Source: Desertifilum tharense IPPAS B-1220
Lineage (GTDB): Bacteria > Cyanobacteriota > Cyanobacteriia > Cyanobacteriales > Desertifilaceae
Length of the DNA stretch: 64,000 nt
Direction: 5' to 3'
Assembly (NCBI RefSeq): GCF_001746915.1
Contig: NZ_MJGC01000088.1
Span: 1 to 64,000 of the forward strand
Shown here: piece after piece, positions 1 through 8,788 of the stretch
Layout of the letters: every line of letters begins with the position of its first letter
Numbering within the stretch: the stretch's first letter is position 1
Translations under genes and position numbers: made by a program
The notes under the pieces: generated by a model
What the model was told of the DNA's origin: nothing
Database searches by the model: none
What the model saw: only the letters and a program-made list of their open reading frames with translations

Positions 1-79
1 CCCCAACCCCCAACTCCCAACTCCCAACTCCCTTCTTCCCCAACCCCCAACCCCCAACTCCCAACTCCCTTCTTCCCCC
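1..79. repeat. C-rich simple repeat upstream of DUF3318 gene
   Basis: Units of the type CCCCAACTCCCAACTCCC and CTTCTTCC are repeated up to the next start codon. The same units recur at about 61900-61960. Repeats like this are common between genes of filamentous cyanobacteria. No ribosome binding site is recognisable in front of the start at 80. Confidence 0.8.
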
Positions 80-691
80 ATGAATCCCGATCCTGAAATT
101 CGCCGCTTGTTAGACTTGATGCCTGCTTCTGGGCGGATGTTGACGCGTCTGGTGAGCAAGCCAGAGAACGCGAGCGCGATCGCAGCGCCGTTCCCTGTCC
201 CTTGGAAACCGTATCGCCCGATTTATATCAATTTTGACCTGTGGCAGCGTTTATCCCGTCCTGAGCGCGATTTACTGCTGTTACAGGTGGTGAGTTGGGT
301 GTGTGGGGTACGCTGGTTTAAGCCAGATATTTATCAAGGGTTGACTCTAGCAGGGTTAGTCGGAACGGCAAGCGAGGTGTTACAAGGGGATGCGGTGGGC
401 ATTGTAACGGCGGGAAGCTTAAGCGCGATCGCTGCTTGGCAGGTTTGGCGCAACAATCGGCAATTGCAGTTACAGTTAGAAGCAGATGAAACAGCGTTGC
501 GGGTTGCCGAGCGGCGCGGTTACTCAAAGGTAGATGCAGCGACGCACCTTTTATCGGCGATTGAAACGGCAGCAGCGATTGAGGGACGCCCTAGTTTAAG
601 CTTTATCGAGTTGGTGCGATCGCAAAACCTCAGAGCGATCGCTAATTTATCCCCCGTAGGCATACCCGAAACTCTGCGCCAGCAGCGCTAA
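80..691 (+). CDS. DUF3318 domain-containing protein
   Basis: This 203-residue protein looks like the cyanobacterial DUF3318 family, whose function is unknown. The N-terminal 60 residues are soluble and rich in proline and arginine (motif PWKPYRPIYINFD). Two hydrophobic stretches follow, around residues 85-97 and 103-120, and then a charged helical tail. The tail contains a possible amphipathic segment (AATHLLSAIETAAAIEG). The stop codon overlaps the convergent kinase gene by four bases, so the two genes share their 3' ends and no terminator fits between them. The family call rests on recall of its general appearance. Confidence 0.7.
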   Translation: MNPDPEIRRLLDLMPASGRMLTRLVSKPENASAIAAPFPVPWKPYRPIYINFDLWQRLSRPERDLLLLQVVSWVCGVRWFKPDIYQGLTLAGLVGTASEVLQGDAVGIVTAGSLSAIAAWQVWRNNRQLQLQLEADETALRVAERRGYSKVDAATHLLSAIETAAAIEGRPSLSFIELVRSQNLRAIANLSPVGIPETLRQQR

Positions 692-1839
692 TTCCGCTCG
701 GCTGAGGAGAGGCTAGCCAGTCCGGGTTGAGTTAAGTTAGGCAGATACACGCTAAAGGTTGTCCATCCCGACTCGCTGCTGACGACAATCGAACCATGCA
801 GTTGTTCGACTAATTTTTGTACCAGGGAGAGTCCTAAGCCCGATCCGCCTTGCTTGCTACAATCGGCTCCGGCGACTCGATAAAATTTATCAAAGATATG
901 GGGAAGCGCGGCTGAGGGGATTTCTGCACTATTGCTCACCCGAAATAGGGCGGCTTCCGTTTCCGCAGTGGTGGGAGAGGGCGGTAGGTAGCAGACGTTT
1001 AACTGAATTTCGCCTTGCTGAGGGGTATATTTACAGGCGTTATTCAACAATTCTGCCAGGATGCGTTCTAGACTATCAGGGTCAGAAATCAAAGGGGGAA
1101 TGCTTCGATCCCAGTCGGCGCAGAACTTGAGGCGCAATTCGCCGCTTCTTGACTGAAAGGGAGCGATCGCGCTGGGCAACCATTCCCCTAAATTAACACT
1201 CTGCAAAGAAATTCGATAGGTTTGAGACTCCAAGCGTTGCAAGTCTAGCAGGTTATTCACCAAATTGATTTCTCTGGCGCACTCGGCTTGCAGAATATTG
1301 AGATAGCGCTGCTTTTGCTCTGGAGTTGTGGCGAGAGCCAGCATTTTGATGGCGATCTTCATATTCGTCAGCGGCGTCCGCAAATCGTGGGAAACGCTGT
1401 TAATTAATTCATCTTTGAGAATATTGAGTTGCTGGAGTTCTTGGATTTTGTCGTGCAGTTGAGAGACGCTGGTTTGTTTGGCAAGACGGGTAGTAATAGC
1501 CGCTTTTAACTCTTCCCAGGTAAACGGCTTGGTGATATAGTCGTCTGCCCCTTTTTCCATCCCAGTACGGAAATCGACTCGATTGGACTTTGCCGTTAAG
1601 AAGATAAACGGAATGCTAGAAGTCCGAGGATCGGCTCGTAAAGTATCGAGTACGGCATAACCATCGACACCCGCCATCATAATATCGCAGACAATCAGGT
1701 CTGGGGGTTGAACTTGGGCAATTTGGATTCCCAAGCAACCATTGACTGCGCCGATCGCGTCGAAGCCCTCATTCAATAGGAATTCTAAGATATTTCTGCG
1801 AACCGGATTCTCATCTTCAATCACCAGAATTTTAACCAT
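688..1839 (-). CDS. Response regulator-histidine kinase hybrid
   Basis: A 383-residue soluble hybrid protein. An N-terminal receiver domain (residues 1-118) shows the acidic pair E8-D9, the phospho-acceptor D52 and K104 in the TKPF motif. A coiled linker follows, then a HisKA domain with H151 in SHDLRTPLTN. The HATPase domain has an N-box (ELLNNACKY) and a G2 box (GSGLGLSLVQ). There is no signal peptide or membrane segment, so it probably receives phosphate or signals from a partner. Receiver-first kinases like this are abundant in cyanobacteria. The stimulus and output cannot be told from the neighbours. Start ATG at 1839. Confidence 0.9.
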   Translation of the reverse strand: MVKILVIEDENPVRRNILEFLLNEGFDAIGAVNGCLGIQIAQVQPPDLIVCDIMMAGVDGYAVLDTLRADPRTSSIPFIFLTAKSNRVDFRTGMEKGADDYITKPFTWEELKAAITTRLAKQTSVSQLHDKIQELQQLNILKDELINSVSHDLRTPLTNMKIAIKMLALATTPEQKQRYLNILQAECAREINLVNNLLDLQRLESQTYRISLQSVNLGEWLPSAIAPFQSRSGELRLKFCADWDRSIPPLISDPDSLERILAELLNNACKYTPQQGEIQLNVCYLPPSPTTAETEAALFRVSNSAEIPSAALPHIFDKFYRVAGADCSKQGGSGLGLSLVQKLVEQLHGSIVVSSESGWTTFSVYLPNLTQPGLASLSSAERN

Positions 1840-2135
1840 CTGCTGATTCCATTTACTCTAAGCTGGGTTTTGAGGAACTACAACCCTAGCTATGCTAGTC
1901 TGTAGCGAACCTAGGAGAACGATCGCTCCCATCGAGCTTGGCTCAGGCTTGAGTTCATTTTATCGAGGGGTTGTCTCTCTTAGTCTGCGCTAAAGCGATC
2001 GCGCCCTTTTCCTATTGTTAAGCTAAAACCATGCACGGTGCTGCCTGGATTCAGTAATCAAACGCAAGTCTCCCTCAAAAAAACTAGATTCGATGAACGC
2101 TCAAAACACGAGCTACCCTGTCTTCGGGGCAAAAA

Positions 2136-3860
2136 GTGAACGTTAGAAATTCAAAAAAGATGGGGCAACAGGCAGAAAAAAGGTTAGATCTCCTATTACT
2201 GTTCGGTGGGTTTATATTAGGACTGAGCTTGCGCTTGATGGCATTGACGGCAAAGTCGCCGTGGACTGACGAGTTTTCTACAATGGCTTTTAGCTTGGGG
2301 CACGGCTTTACTTCAGTGCCTTTAGATCGAGTCATTTCGCTCTCAGCGCTGATGCAACCCTTACAGAGCGATCCAGCAACCCAAGCGAGCGATGTCGTCA
2401 CTCGCCTCTTAAGCGAAAGCAATCATCCTCCTCTCTATTTTGTTTTAGCCCATTGGTGGATGCAAGCGTTCCCCCTAAAGGATCAAGATGGCTTGCTGAT
2501 GGCGGCTCGCCTCTTACCCGCCTTGTTGGGGGCGCTGTCTATTCCGGCAATGTTTGGTTTAGGGTGGTTGGCGTTTCGCTCTCGGTTGGTGGCGCTATTT
2601 TGTGCAATGGCGATCGCGCTTTCTCCCTACGCCATCTTCCTCGCCCAAGAAGCGCGACATTACACGCTGTCTATTCTATTGGCGATCGCCTCCTTAGCTT
2701 GCCTCGCCTCTGCGGTGCGCCATCTCTACCGCCATCAACCGTTACCCCTCACTCTGGCGGGGGTTTGGGTGGCAATTAACTGGATCGGAATTGCGACGCA
2801 TTATTTCTTTTCCCTGACGCTAGCCGCCCAAGCAATGGCATTAGTTCCCCTAGTTTGGCAACAGCGTTCTAAGTGGCAGTTGTTAGAGTTGCAGCGATGG
2901 TTAGGTGTGGCGATCGCGTCTGGAGTCGGCGGGTTAATTTGGCTCCCGGTGTGGCGTAACGGTTTAGGAAGCGAATTAACCGCTTGGATCGCCCAAGATT
3001 CTCGCACGGGTTTTGAGTGGTTGCAACCGATTTTTCAGTTAATTGCGGCTTGGCTCACCACCATTTCGCTGTTACCCGTGGAAGCCGATAACCTCGCAGT
3101 TGTCTTGGTTTCCGGCACGATCATGATTTCGTTCTTCTTGTGGTTGCTGCCCATGCTTCTAGGGGCGCTCAAAATCTTATGGCGATCGCCTGCTACCCAG
3201 GGAATGACTCAACTCTTTGGCGGGTTTGTGCTGAGTGCGATCGCCCTATTTTTAGGGATTACCTATTTTTTCGGCATCGATTTAACGCGCGGGGCGCGAT
3301 ACAATTTCGTCTACTTTCCCGGTGTAATCCTATTAGTGGGTGCTTGTTTAGCCTTGTGCTGGAAGATGCCAAAACTCACCAGCCAGTGGTTCCGCCTCCC
3401 GCGTTGCAGAATGTCAGGCAAGCTGGTGGTTATCCTAGTGGGCGTCATGGGATTAGCCAGCAGCTTAACCGTAGTGGGCAATTTAGGCTATCAAAAATAC
3501 TATCGCCCCGATCTATTCGTTCCGCAGATGGTGGCGGCGAGGGAAGCGGATGCAGCGATCCTAGTCGCAACAACTCATCGCACTCACGTTCAAGTGGGGG
3601 AAATGATGGGAATTGCCTGGGAAGTTGAACGCCAGCAGGTTTCCGAACCCCCTCAATTTCTCCTAGCGCACGAAATCTCAGATCCTCAAGCCCCTCAGCA
3701 AGTGTTGCAGGATGCCTTAACTCAATTACCCCGCCCCTTAGATTTGTGGTTGGTTAATTTTTGGGTTCCTGTAGAACTCGCCTCGCAAAATTGCGTTGCA
3801 GACTCCGCCATTACCGCTTCCGTGGATGGGTACCAAACCCAGTTATATCGCTGTCGTTAA
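2136..3860 (+). CDS. Glycosyltransferase family 39-like membrane protein
   Basis: This 574-residue polytopic protein starts with a hydrophobic helix (LLLLFGGFILGLSLRL) followed by SPWTDEFST, the D-E motif in the first outer loop of the GT39/PMT/ArnT fold. Further along come NHPPLYFVLAHWW and about ten membrane helices, then a C-terminal soluble domain from about residue 455. Family members transfer sugars from polyprenyl-phosphate donors to lipids or proteins on the outer face of the membrane. Here the acceptor is unknown. The assigned start is GTG at 2136. An ATG at 2160 is an alternative nine codons in. The gene ends one base before the convergent BrnA gene. Confidence 0.8.
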   Translation: MNVRNSKKMGQQAEKRLDLLLLFGGFILGLSLRLMALTAKSPWTDEFSTMAFSLGHGFTSVPLDRVISLSALMQPLQSDPATQASDVVTRLLSESNHPPLYFVLAHWWMQAFPLKDQDGLLMAARLLPALLGALSIPAMFGLGWLAFRSRLVALFCAMAIALSPYAIFLAQEARHYTLSILLAIASLACLASAVRHLYRHQPLPLTLAGVWVAINWIGIATHYFFSLTLAAQAMALVPLVWQQRSKWQLLELQRWLGVAIASGVGGLIWLPVWRNGLGSELTAWIAQDSRTGFEWLQPIFQLIAAWLTTISLLPVEADNLAVVLVSGTIMISFFLWLLPMLLGALKILWRSPATQGMTQLFGGFVLSAIALFLGITYFFGIDLTRGARYNFVYFPGVILLVGACLALCWKMPKLTSQWFRLPRCRMSGKLVVILVGVMGLASSLTVVGNLGYQKYYRPDLFVPQMVAAREADAAILVATTHRTHVQVGEMMGIAWEVERQQVSEPPQFLLAHEISDPQAPQQVLQDALTQLPRPLDLWLVNFWVPVELASQNCVADSAITASVDGYQTQLYRCR

Positions 3861-3861
3861 A

Positions 3862-4137
3862 TCAGTTTGCGCGATCGCCATTAGTCTCAATATAACGACG
3901 CAACACAGAGTTTATCAGAGTTTTGTATTCTGCACCTTGAGACTGAAACCACGCCATTACATCAGGATCTAGTTGAATCAATTTATGGGCTTGAGCAGCA
4001 GGAATTCGCAAGGTGGCTTTTTCAAAAAATTCCTCAGTCAAAGGCGGAATGTCAGAGTAATCGATTTCCTCATCTGTCATTGCCTCTAAAGCTGCCCAGT
4101 TAGTACGTGAGGTATTGCTCGAATCGTTTGCGCTCAT
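3862..4137 (-). CDS. brnA: BrnA-type antitoxin
   Basis: The protein is about 91 residues from the ATG at 4137; an upstream in-frame start would overlap most of the toxin gene and is less likely. An acidic N-terminal half (TDEEIDYSDIPPLTEEFFEKA) is followed by a ribbon-helix-helix-like tail with the typical BrnA motif LDPDVMAWFQSQGAEYKTLINSVLRRYI. BrnA neutralises the BrnT ribonuclease and represses its own operon. The gene overlaps the 3' end of the toxin gene by 38 bases, as in other brnTA pairs, so the two are cotranscribed and translationally coupled. Confidence 0.85.
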   Translation of the reverse strand: MSANDSSNTSRTNWAALEAMTDEEIDYSDIPPLTEEFFEKATLRIPAAQAHKLIQLDPDVMAWFQSQGAEYKTLINSVLRRYIETNGDRAN

Positions 4138-4300
4138 ATCGGTTTGCCTTTCGTGCTGAAATAACTCGGATGACTTCCCCCTGTCGTTCTGTCCAAACAA
4201 CAACTGCTACGCCGTCTCGCAAAAATCCGATGCCGATCCACCGATCTTCACCATAATCAACGCGATCGTCAATCTCAATTAGCATAGGGCTTTCAAACAT
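4100..4300 (-). CDS. brnT: BrnT-type RNase toxin, 5' end damaged or with a non-standard start
   Basis: From the first ATG (4300) the product is 66 residues and ends in the BrnT core VWTERQGEVIRVISARKANRYERKRFEQY. BrnT toxins are usually about 90 residues. The missing N-terminus is present in the same frame upstream: codons from 4372 to 4301 read I-E-W-D-E-A-K-N-V-E-N-I-R-K-H-Q, the conserved BrnT beginning. That extension has no ATG, GTG or TTG before the TGA at 4381-4379. The toxin therefore either uses ATC at 4372, has lost its start codon by a small mutation, or is made short and inactive. Confidence 0.75.
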   Translation of the reverse strand: MFESPMLIEIDDRVDYGEDRWIGIGFLRDGVAVVVWTERQGEVIRVISARKANRYERKRFEQYLTY

Positions 4301-4383
4301 CTCAATGACATCTGAAAAATCAATTTGATGTTTGCGAATATTCTCTACATTTTTCGCTTCGTCCCACTCGATCCGTCTTCAAT

Positions 4384-5211
4384 CTAGCCCCCATAACCCG
4401 GTGAAGTTGCCGTATACAAACGGGTGCAGTAAGTTAACTGAATCTGACCTTGAGCATCACAAACGCGATGGTGAAATTCTGATAATTCTGAAACAAGTTT
4501 GTCCAAAGCAGCACCACCCGCTGGAGTAAATCCTTGACTTCGAGCTAAACCAATCGATCCAGCTAAATCTAATTTTTGATTAAACGTAAACTCGTGTCGC
4601 TGAAAATTTGTGAAGTCGGGAAGCCATAATCCTTGCCAAAATAGTTGATAACGTAGGGATTTCAACCATTTTTCTGGGTTGATTCGAGATAGCAATTGAG
4701 GCTCTTGCTCTTCGGATGCTTCATAAATTAAACGAGTGTACTGCTTGGAAACAGCATCACTTTGATCCCAAAAACTCCATATCAATGCTAAACGTCCACC
4801 CGGCTTGAGAATGCGGCGGAACTCTTGAAGGCTCTTGTCAAAATCAAACCAATGAAAGGCTTGAAACGAGGTCACTAAATCAATCGAAGCTGTCTCCAAA
4901 GGAATTTGTTCGGCAGTGCCCGTTAAATACTCTACTCGTTCGTGGGGGGTAGCTGCCGTTCGCATATCTGCATGGGGTTCGATCGCCATAACCCGAATAC
5001 CTCGATCTGCCAACAACCTCGCTCCAATTCCTGTCCCTGCTCCAATATCAGCCGCAATTAACGGAGTGGAAGAACCTAAGCCGGACAAAATCGTATCAAT
5101 CGCTGAAGGAGGATAAATCGGGCGATACTTCTCATAATCTTCAGCCCGATCGGAGAAATAGCTCAACGGGTTTGCAATCGCATCTGAGGCAGTGGAGAAA
5201 TCAAAGCTCAT
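4384..5211 (-). CDS. Class I SAM-dependent methyltransferase
   Basis: The protein is 275 residues from the ATG at 5211; a TTG at 5253 is the only longer start. It has the Rossmann methyltransferase fold: motif I is ADIGAGTGIGARLLA, followed by the acidic residue in MAIEPHADM, then DLVTSFQAFHWFD and a motif with LKPGGRLALIWSFWD. The family resembles UbiE/YcgJ-like methyltransferases, and the FHWFD motif is typical of the group that includes trans-aconitate methyltransferase relatives. The substrate is unknown. The stop codon is five bases from the damaged BrnT reading frame on the same strand. Confidence 0.85.
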   Translation of the reverse strand: MSFDFSTASDAIANPLSYFSDRAEDYEKYRPIYPPSAIDTILSGLGSSTPLIAADIGAGTGIGARLLADRGIRVMAIEPHADMRTAATPHERVEYLTGTAEQIPLETASIDLVTSFQAFHWFDFDKSLQEFRRILKPGGRLALIWSFWDQSDAVSKQYTRLIYEASEEQEPQLLSRINPEKWLKSLRYQLFWQGLWLPDFTNFQRHEFTFNQKLDLAGSIGLARSQGFTPAGGAALDKLVSELSEFHHRVCDAQGQIQLTYCTRLYTATSPGYGG

Positions 5212-5574
5212 ATTGCTAACTTCGCTGCGAGTTATATTCTCAGGATATCTCAAGAATTAGGATTGGGTAGGCTAAAGATTCGGATTCGCAGTTGCCAACA
5301 TCTTTGCGATGCACCCAAACAGCTTCGGTCAATCTGCTAAACCCAAATTGTTAGCTATGCCTGGGATACAATCGTGGTGAAAAGTGTATACTCCAGAACC
5401 AGAAGGTAAATTAATTCTTTTGATTGCATCTCGACCGTCACCAACATATATCAACATGAATTTAGAAGCCTTTTCTTAAGTGATTACTATTAATCAACCC
5501 ATAAAAAAATCCCCCGGTTGTTGACCGTGGGGAACTTTAATAATAAAGGGGTAAATAGTCCCCAGTTGTGGTTG
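5212..5574. other. Intergenic region, 363 bases
   Basis: Apart from the terminator of the glycosyltransferase gene at its right end, the region holds one short open frame on the plus strand. It runs from GTG 5384 to TAA 5479, 31 codons, and starts VYTPEPEGKLILLIAS when read from GTG. It has no convincing ribosome binding site. It may be the remnant of a larger gene. No RNA gene is visible. Confidence 0.4.
5502..5533 (-). terminator. Rho-independent terminator of the GT4 gene
   Basis: Read on the minus strand, CCCCACGGT and ACCGGGGG form a GC-rich hairpin around a TCAACA-like loop with one bulge. It is followed by ATTTTTTTA. It lies 40 bases after the stop codon of the glycosyltransferase gene that ends at 5575. 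Confidence 0.75.
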
Positions 5575-6849
5575 TTAGGCGCTGACTTGATTGACCAATG
5601 TTTTGGTTGGTTTTTCGACTAGCAGTTGTTGATAGAGGTGGCTGAGTTGTGAGGCGACACCTGCCCAGCTAAATTTGTCTTCAACGCGTTTTCGGGCGGC
5701 TTTACCCAGTTGCGATCGCCATTCGGAATTCATTAAGATCCGGTCGATAGCTTGAGCAAAGGCGGCCTCATCTTGGGGAGGCGCGAGTAAGCCGGTTTCT
5801 TCAGGAACGACGGTAAATTGCAGTCCGCCGACATCGCTGGCGACAACGGGGGTACCGCTGGCCATTGCTTCGATTGCCACTAGCCCAAAGGGTTCGTAGT
5901 GACTGGGAACGACACAGACATCTGCGGCGGCGTAATACATGGGTAATACTTCATCGCCCAAGCGACCGGGGAAGGTGGTAAAGTCCCTCATGCCCAGTTC
6001 GTCTACAATGCCTTCAATGCGATCGCGCTCGATGCCGTCGGCGGCTCCCGGACGAGAACCCCCCCCGATAATCAGTTGCAGGTTCGCATCGCCCCGTAGT
6101 TGCGACTGTCCAACCGCCCGAACAACCGTTTCAATCCCTTTGCGGGGGTCAAAACGACCGACGTAGAAGACTAAACGACGATCGGGCGCAATGCCTAATT
6201 GAGCGCGGGCGGCTTCGCGGGAGATTGCCCCAAAGCGATGAATATCGGTGCCGCAGGGAATAATATCGATGCTGCCTTTGGCGGACACCAGTTCGCGCAT
6301 GTGTTGTTTTTCTTGCGGGCTGGTGGCGACGATCCGCTCTGCGGATTCGAGAACCGCTTTCTCGGTATTCAAGCGGGTTGTGGCAATCAGGGGAATCGTT
6401 GAAATAGATTTGTATTTAACGGCCCCTAGCGAGTGATAAACATGGACTTGTGGAATATTTAGAACTTTCTTGAGTTCCATTCCCACCCACGCCGATAGCC
6501 AGTAGTTGGTGTGGATGAGGGCGTATTGTCGCCCTTCTTTTCTCTGGAATTTCAGAAATTCCTCAACAAATGTACTGCAATATTCAAAGATTTCTTGGCG
6601 CGGGACAAATGCTTCCGGCCCGGCGGTTAAGCGAATCGTTCGACAACCTGGACTGTGTTCAACAATCGTGGCGTCAGCGGCGTTAGCTTTACGAGTAAAC
6701 ATGTCCACTTGCCACCCTTGTTTGGCAAGGGCTTCGCCTACTTGGCGAACGTAAACATTTTGTCCGCCTGCTTCTTCTTTGCCAATTTCAATTGCCGGAT
6801 CTCCATGAACAGAGATAAGTGCAATCCGTTGTTGATTTTGAGCAACCAT
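5575..6849 (-). CDS. Glycosyltransferase family 4 protein
   Basis: A 424-residue GT-B fold enzyme. The N-terminal acceptor domain has the glycine-rich GGQNVYVRQVGEAL loop typical of sucrose-synthase and sucrose-phosphate-synthase-like GT4 enzymes. The C-terminal donor domain has VFYVGRFDPRKGIE and the E-x7-E nucleotide-sugar motif in HYEPFGLVAIEAMASG. It retains a glycosyltransferase from a nucleotide-sugar donor. The acceptor could be a sugar phosphate, lipid or exopolysaccharide precursor. Start ATG 6849, terminator at 5502-5533. It is a single-gene unit. Confidence 0.88.
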   Translation of the reverse strand: MVAQNQQRIALISVHGDPAIEIGKEEAGGQNVYVRQVGEALAKQGWQVDMFTRKANAADATIVEHSPGCRTIRLTAGPEAFVPRQEIFEYCSTFVEEFLKFQRKEGRQYALIHTNYWLSAWVGMELKKVLNIPQVHVYHSLGAVKYKSISTIPLIATTRLNTEKAVLESAERIVATSPQEKQHMRELVSAKGSIDIIPCGTDIHRFGAISREAARAQLGIAPDRRLVFYVGRFDPRKGIETVVRAVGQSQLRGDANLQLIIGGGSRPGAADGIERDRIEGIVDELGMRDFTTFPGRLGDEVLPMYYAAADVCVVPSHYEPFGLVAIEAMASGTPVVASDVGGLQFTVVPEETGLLAPPQDEAAFAQAIDRILMNSEWRSQLGKAARKRVEDKFSWAGVASQLSHLYQQLLVEKPTKTLVNQVSA

Positions 6850-7111
6850 AGTTTCGCGATTGAATTGGTAGGTCGTACAACAAGGCCCGATTATAGGGCG
6901 AATAACCGACCACTCACTCCTTCTTATTGAATAAGATTATTATATCTTATTTATGTCGATTGCCCTCCATCAAAAGTGAGAAACTCGTTAGACCAGGGGT
7001 AATGAATCAGGGGGCAATCTGATTGAAATTGGGGATCGTTTCCTCGATAATTGTGAGGAAAAGCCTCTAATCCTGGGGGTTTTACATCATTGATAACTCC
7101 TGATATTAACA

Positions 7112-8278
7112 ATGACTCATTTAGCGCTGACGCGGTTTCTGGATGAACGAGGAATCCGGGTTTCCTCGGAGGAAAGGCAGTTCATCCTCCAAAAGATGCA
7201 TTCTCCAACCGGGGAAGGACACTTGTATGCGGATGCAATTTTTGAAGGGGGAGGGATGCGCGGGCTAGCATTTGTGGGCGCATTACGCTGTTGTGCGGAT
7301 TTGGGTTTGCAGTGGAAAAAATTAGCAGGAACTTCTGCGGGTGCAATTACTGCGGCTCTTCTGGCTGCCAATTTACCCATTACTGAGTTAGAGGAAATTC
7401 TGGGCAATTTTGATTACATGAAATTCTTGTCTCGCAAGACGAGTCCGTTGATTTTCAATGGCGATCCCCGGAACGATTTGCGATCGCCATTTCGGATGCT
7501 TTTCTGCTTGGTGGTGGCGAGGCAGTTAGGTCAATATTCCGCCGAACCCTTCCGCAATTGGTTACAACAAATTCTGGCACAACAGCGGATTCACAGCTTT
7601 CAAGACATTCAAAAGATTAAAAGCGATCGCCAACTCAAGGTGGTGGTTTCTGATATTAGCCGGGGGGAGATGTTAGTCTTACCGGATGCGCTCGATCCGA
7701 ATGCGCCTGCTTTGAGCGATCGCCACAAGCAGTTTCGCCAACAAATCCTCAGCAAATCTGCACTCCAATACCCAGAACAGATGAGCGTGGCGGAAGCAGT
7801 ACGCCTCTCGATGAGCATTCCGCTCTTCTTTGAACCGGGAAGGTTAGGCGACTCTTGGATTGTGGATGGTGGAATTTTAAGCAATTTTCCCCTGTGGATC
7901 TACGACGTTCAACCCCGCCCCGGACAGTCGGTGGCTCCTGCGCCCCGCTGGCCGACCTTTGGCTTTCGGTTGGTGGATAGTACAATCGGACAGGTTTCGG
8001 AGATTCAAGGCCCTTTAGATGTGTTTGCGTCTACGATTCGGACGATGATGAATGCTCGCGATCGCTATCATCTGCGCGAAATCGATCAGGGTCGGGTGAT
8101 TAATCTAGATATTACAGAGGCGAGCGTCACCCCCACCCAGTTTAACCTAACGGCCGACGAGAAAGTCAACCTTTATTGTCTCGGCTATCACTGGACAAAA
8201 AAATTCTTCCTAGAAGAGTGGAGTTGGACAGAACACCTGAAAAAACGGGGCTTTAGTCCAACTGGAGAGTGCCTTTAG
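7112..8278 (+). CDS. Patatin-like phospholipase
   Basis: A 388-residue protein with a complete patatin domain: oxyanion loop GGGMRG (residues 47-52), nucleophile elbow GTSAG with S75, and catalytic D252 in DGGILSNFP. These residues form the Ser-Asp dyad of bacterial patatin lipases, which hydrolyse acyl chains from membrane lipids. No signal peptide is present, so it acts from the cytoplasm. A conserved C-terminal part carries LYCLGYHWTKKF. The gene precedes tRNA-Ser by 67 bases and stands alone. Confidence 0.93.
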   Translation: MTHLALTRFLDERGIRVSSEERQFILQKMHSPTGEGHLYADAIFEGGGMRGLAFVGALRCCADLGLQWKKLAGTSAGAITAALLAANLPITELEEILGNFDYMKFLSRKTSPLIFNGDPRNDLRSPFRMLFCLVVARQLGQYSAEPFRNWLQQILAQQRIHSFQDIQKIKSDRQLKVVVSDISRGEMLVLPDALDPNAPALSDRHKQFRQQILSKSALQYPEQMSVAEAVRLSMSIPLFFEPGRLGDSWIVDGGILSNFPLWIYDVQPRPGQSVAPAPRWPTFGFRLVDSTIGQVSEIQGPLDVFASTIRTMMNARDRYHLREIDQGRVINLDITEASVTPTQFNLTADEKVNLYCLGYHWTKKFFLEEWSWTEHLKKRGFSPTGECL

Positions 8279-8345
8279 AAAAAAGTGCGGTCGGCAGTTG
8301 CCAGGTCATACTCAAGGCTGATATAATCTATGATTACTGCCGCAA

Positions 8346-8434
8346 GGAGAGGTGGCTGAGTGGTCGAAAGCGGCGGATTGCTAATCCGTTGTACGGTTTA
8401 GGCCGTACCGAGGGTTCGAATCCCTCCCTCTCCG
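8346..8434 (+). tRNA. tRNA-Ser(GCT)
   Basis: Acceptor GGAGAGG pairs with CCTCTCC and the discriminator is G. The anticodon stem GCGGA/TCCGT encloses loop TTGCTAA (anticodon GCT). The long variable arm GTACGGTTTAGGCCGTAC and the T loop TTCGAAT are normal. CCA is not encoded, as usual in cyanobacteria. Confidence 0.97.
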
Positions 8435-8439
8435 TTCTA

Positions 8440-8760
8440 AAAAAGTGCTGAGTAGAAAGTGCTGAGTGCTGAGTGGGAAATACAGTGCTTAGTCAAAAGT
8501 GCTGTTTTTTTAGCTTTCGCAGAGAGTGCTGAGTAGGAACACAGTGCCAAGTTCCGAGTCCCGAGTTCCGAGTGGGAACACAGTGCTTAGTCAAAAGTGC
8601 TATTGATTTAGCTTTCGCAGAGAGTGCTGAGTGGGAAATACAGTGCCAAGTTCCGAGTTCCGAGTTCCGAGTGGGAACACAGTGCTTAGTCAAAAGTGCT
8701 ATTGATTTAGCTTTCGCAGAGAGTGCTGAGTGGGTTAAATAGTAACTCCAACTCAGCACG
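8440..8760. repeat. Tandem and interspersed GTGCTGAGT repeats
   Basis: The motif GTGCTGAGT and variants such as GTGCTTAGT or TTCCGAGT recur more than ten times. Within this, about three imperfect tandem units of about 98 bases can be followed by the phrase AGCTTTCGCAGAGAGTGCTG at 8512, 8610 and 8709. The same family recurs at 61676-61880. An 88-codon open frame on the minus strand is a by-product of the repeats. Confidence 0.9.
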
Positions 8761-8788
8761 CTTGAAAAGCATTTTGCTTTAAAGGGGC

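Noticed and set aside
5384..5479. 31-codon frame VYTPEPEGKLILL
   Set aside because: No ribosome binding site, not recognised; kept only as a note in the intergenic entry.
8493..8759. 88-codon frame on the minus strand
   Set aside because: It is made only of the GTGCTGAGT repeat units; the protein repeats follow the DNA repeats.
8440..8760. Possible CRISPR array
   Set aside because: Units are long, imperfect and directly adjoining, without unique spacers of constant length; no cas genes nearby.
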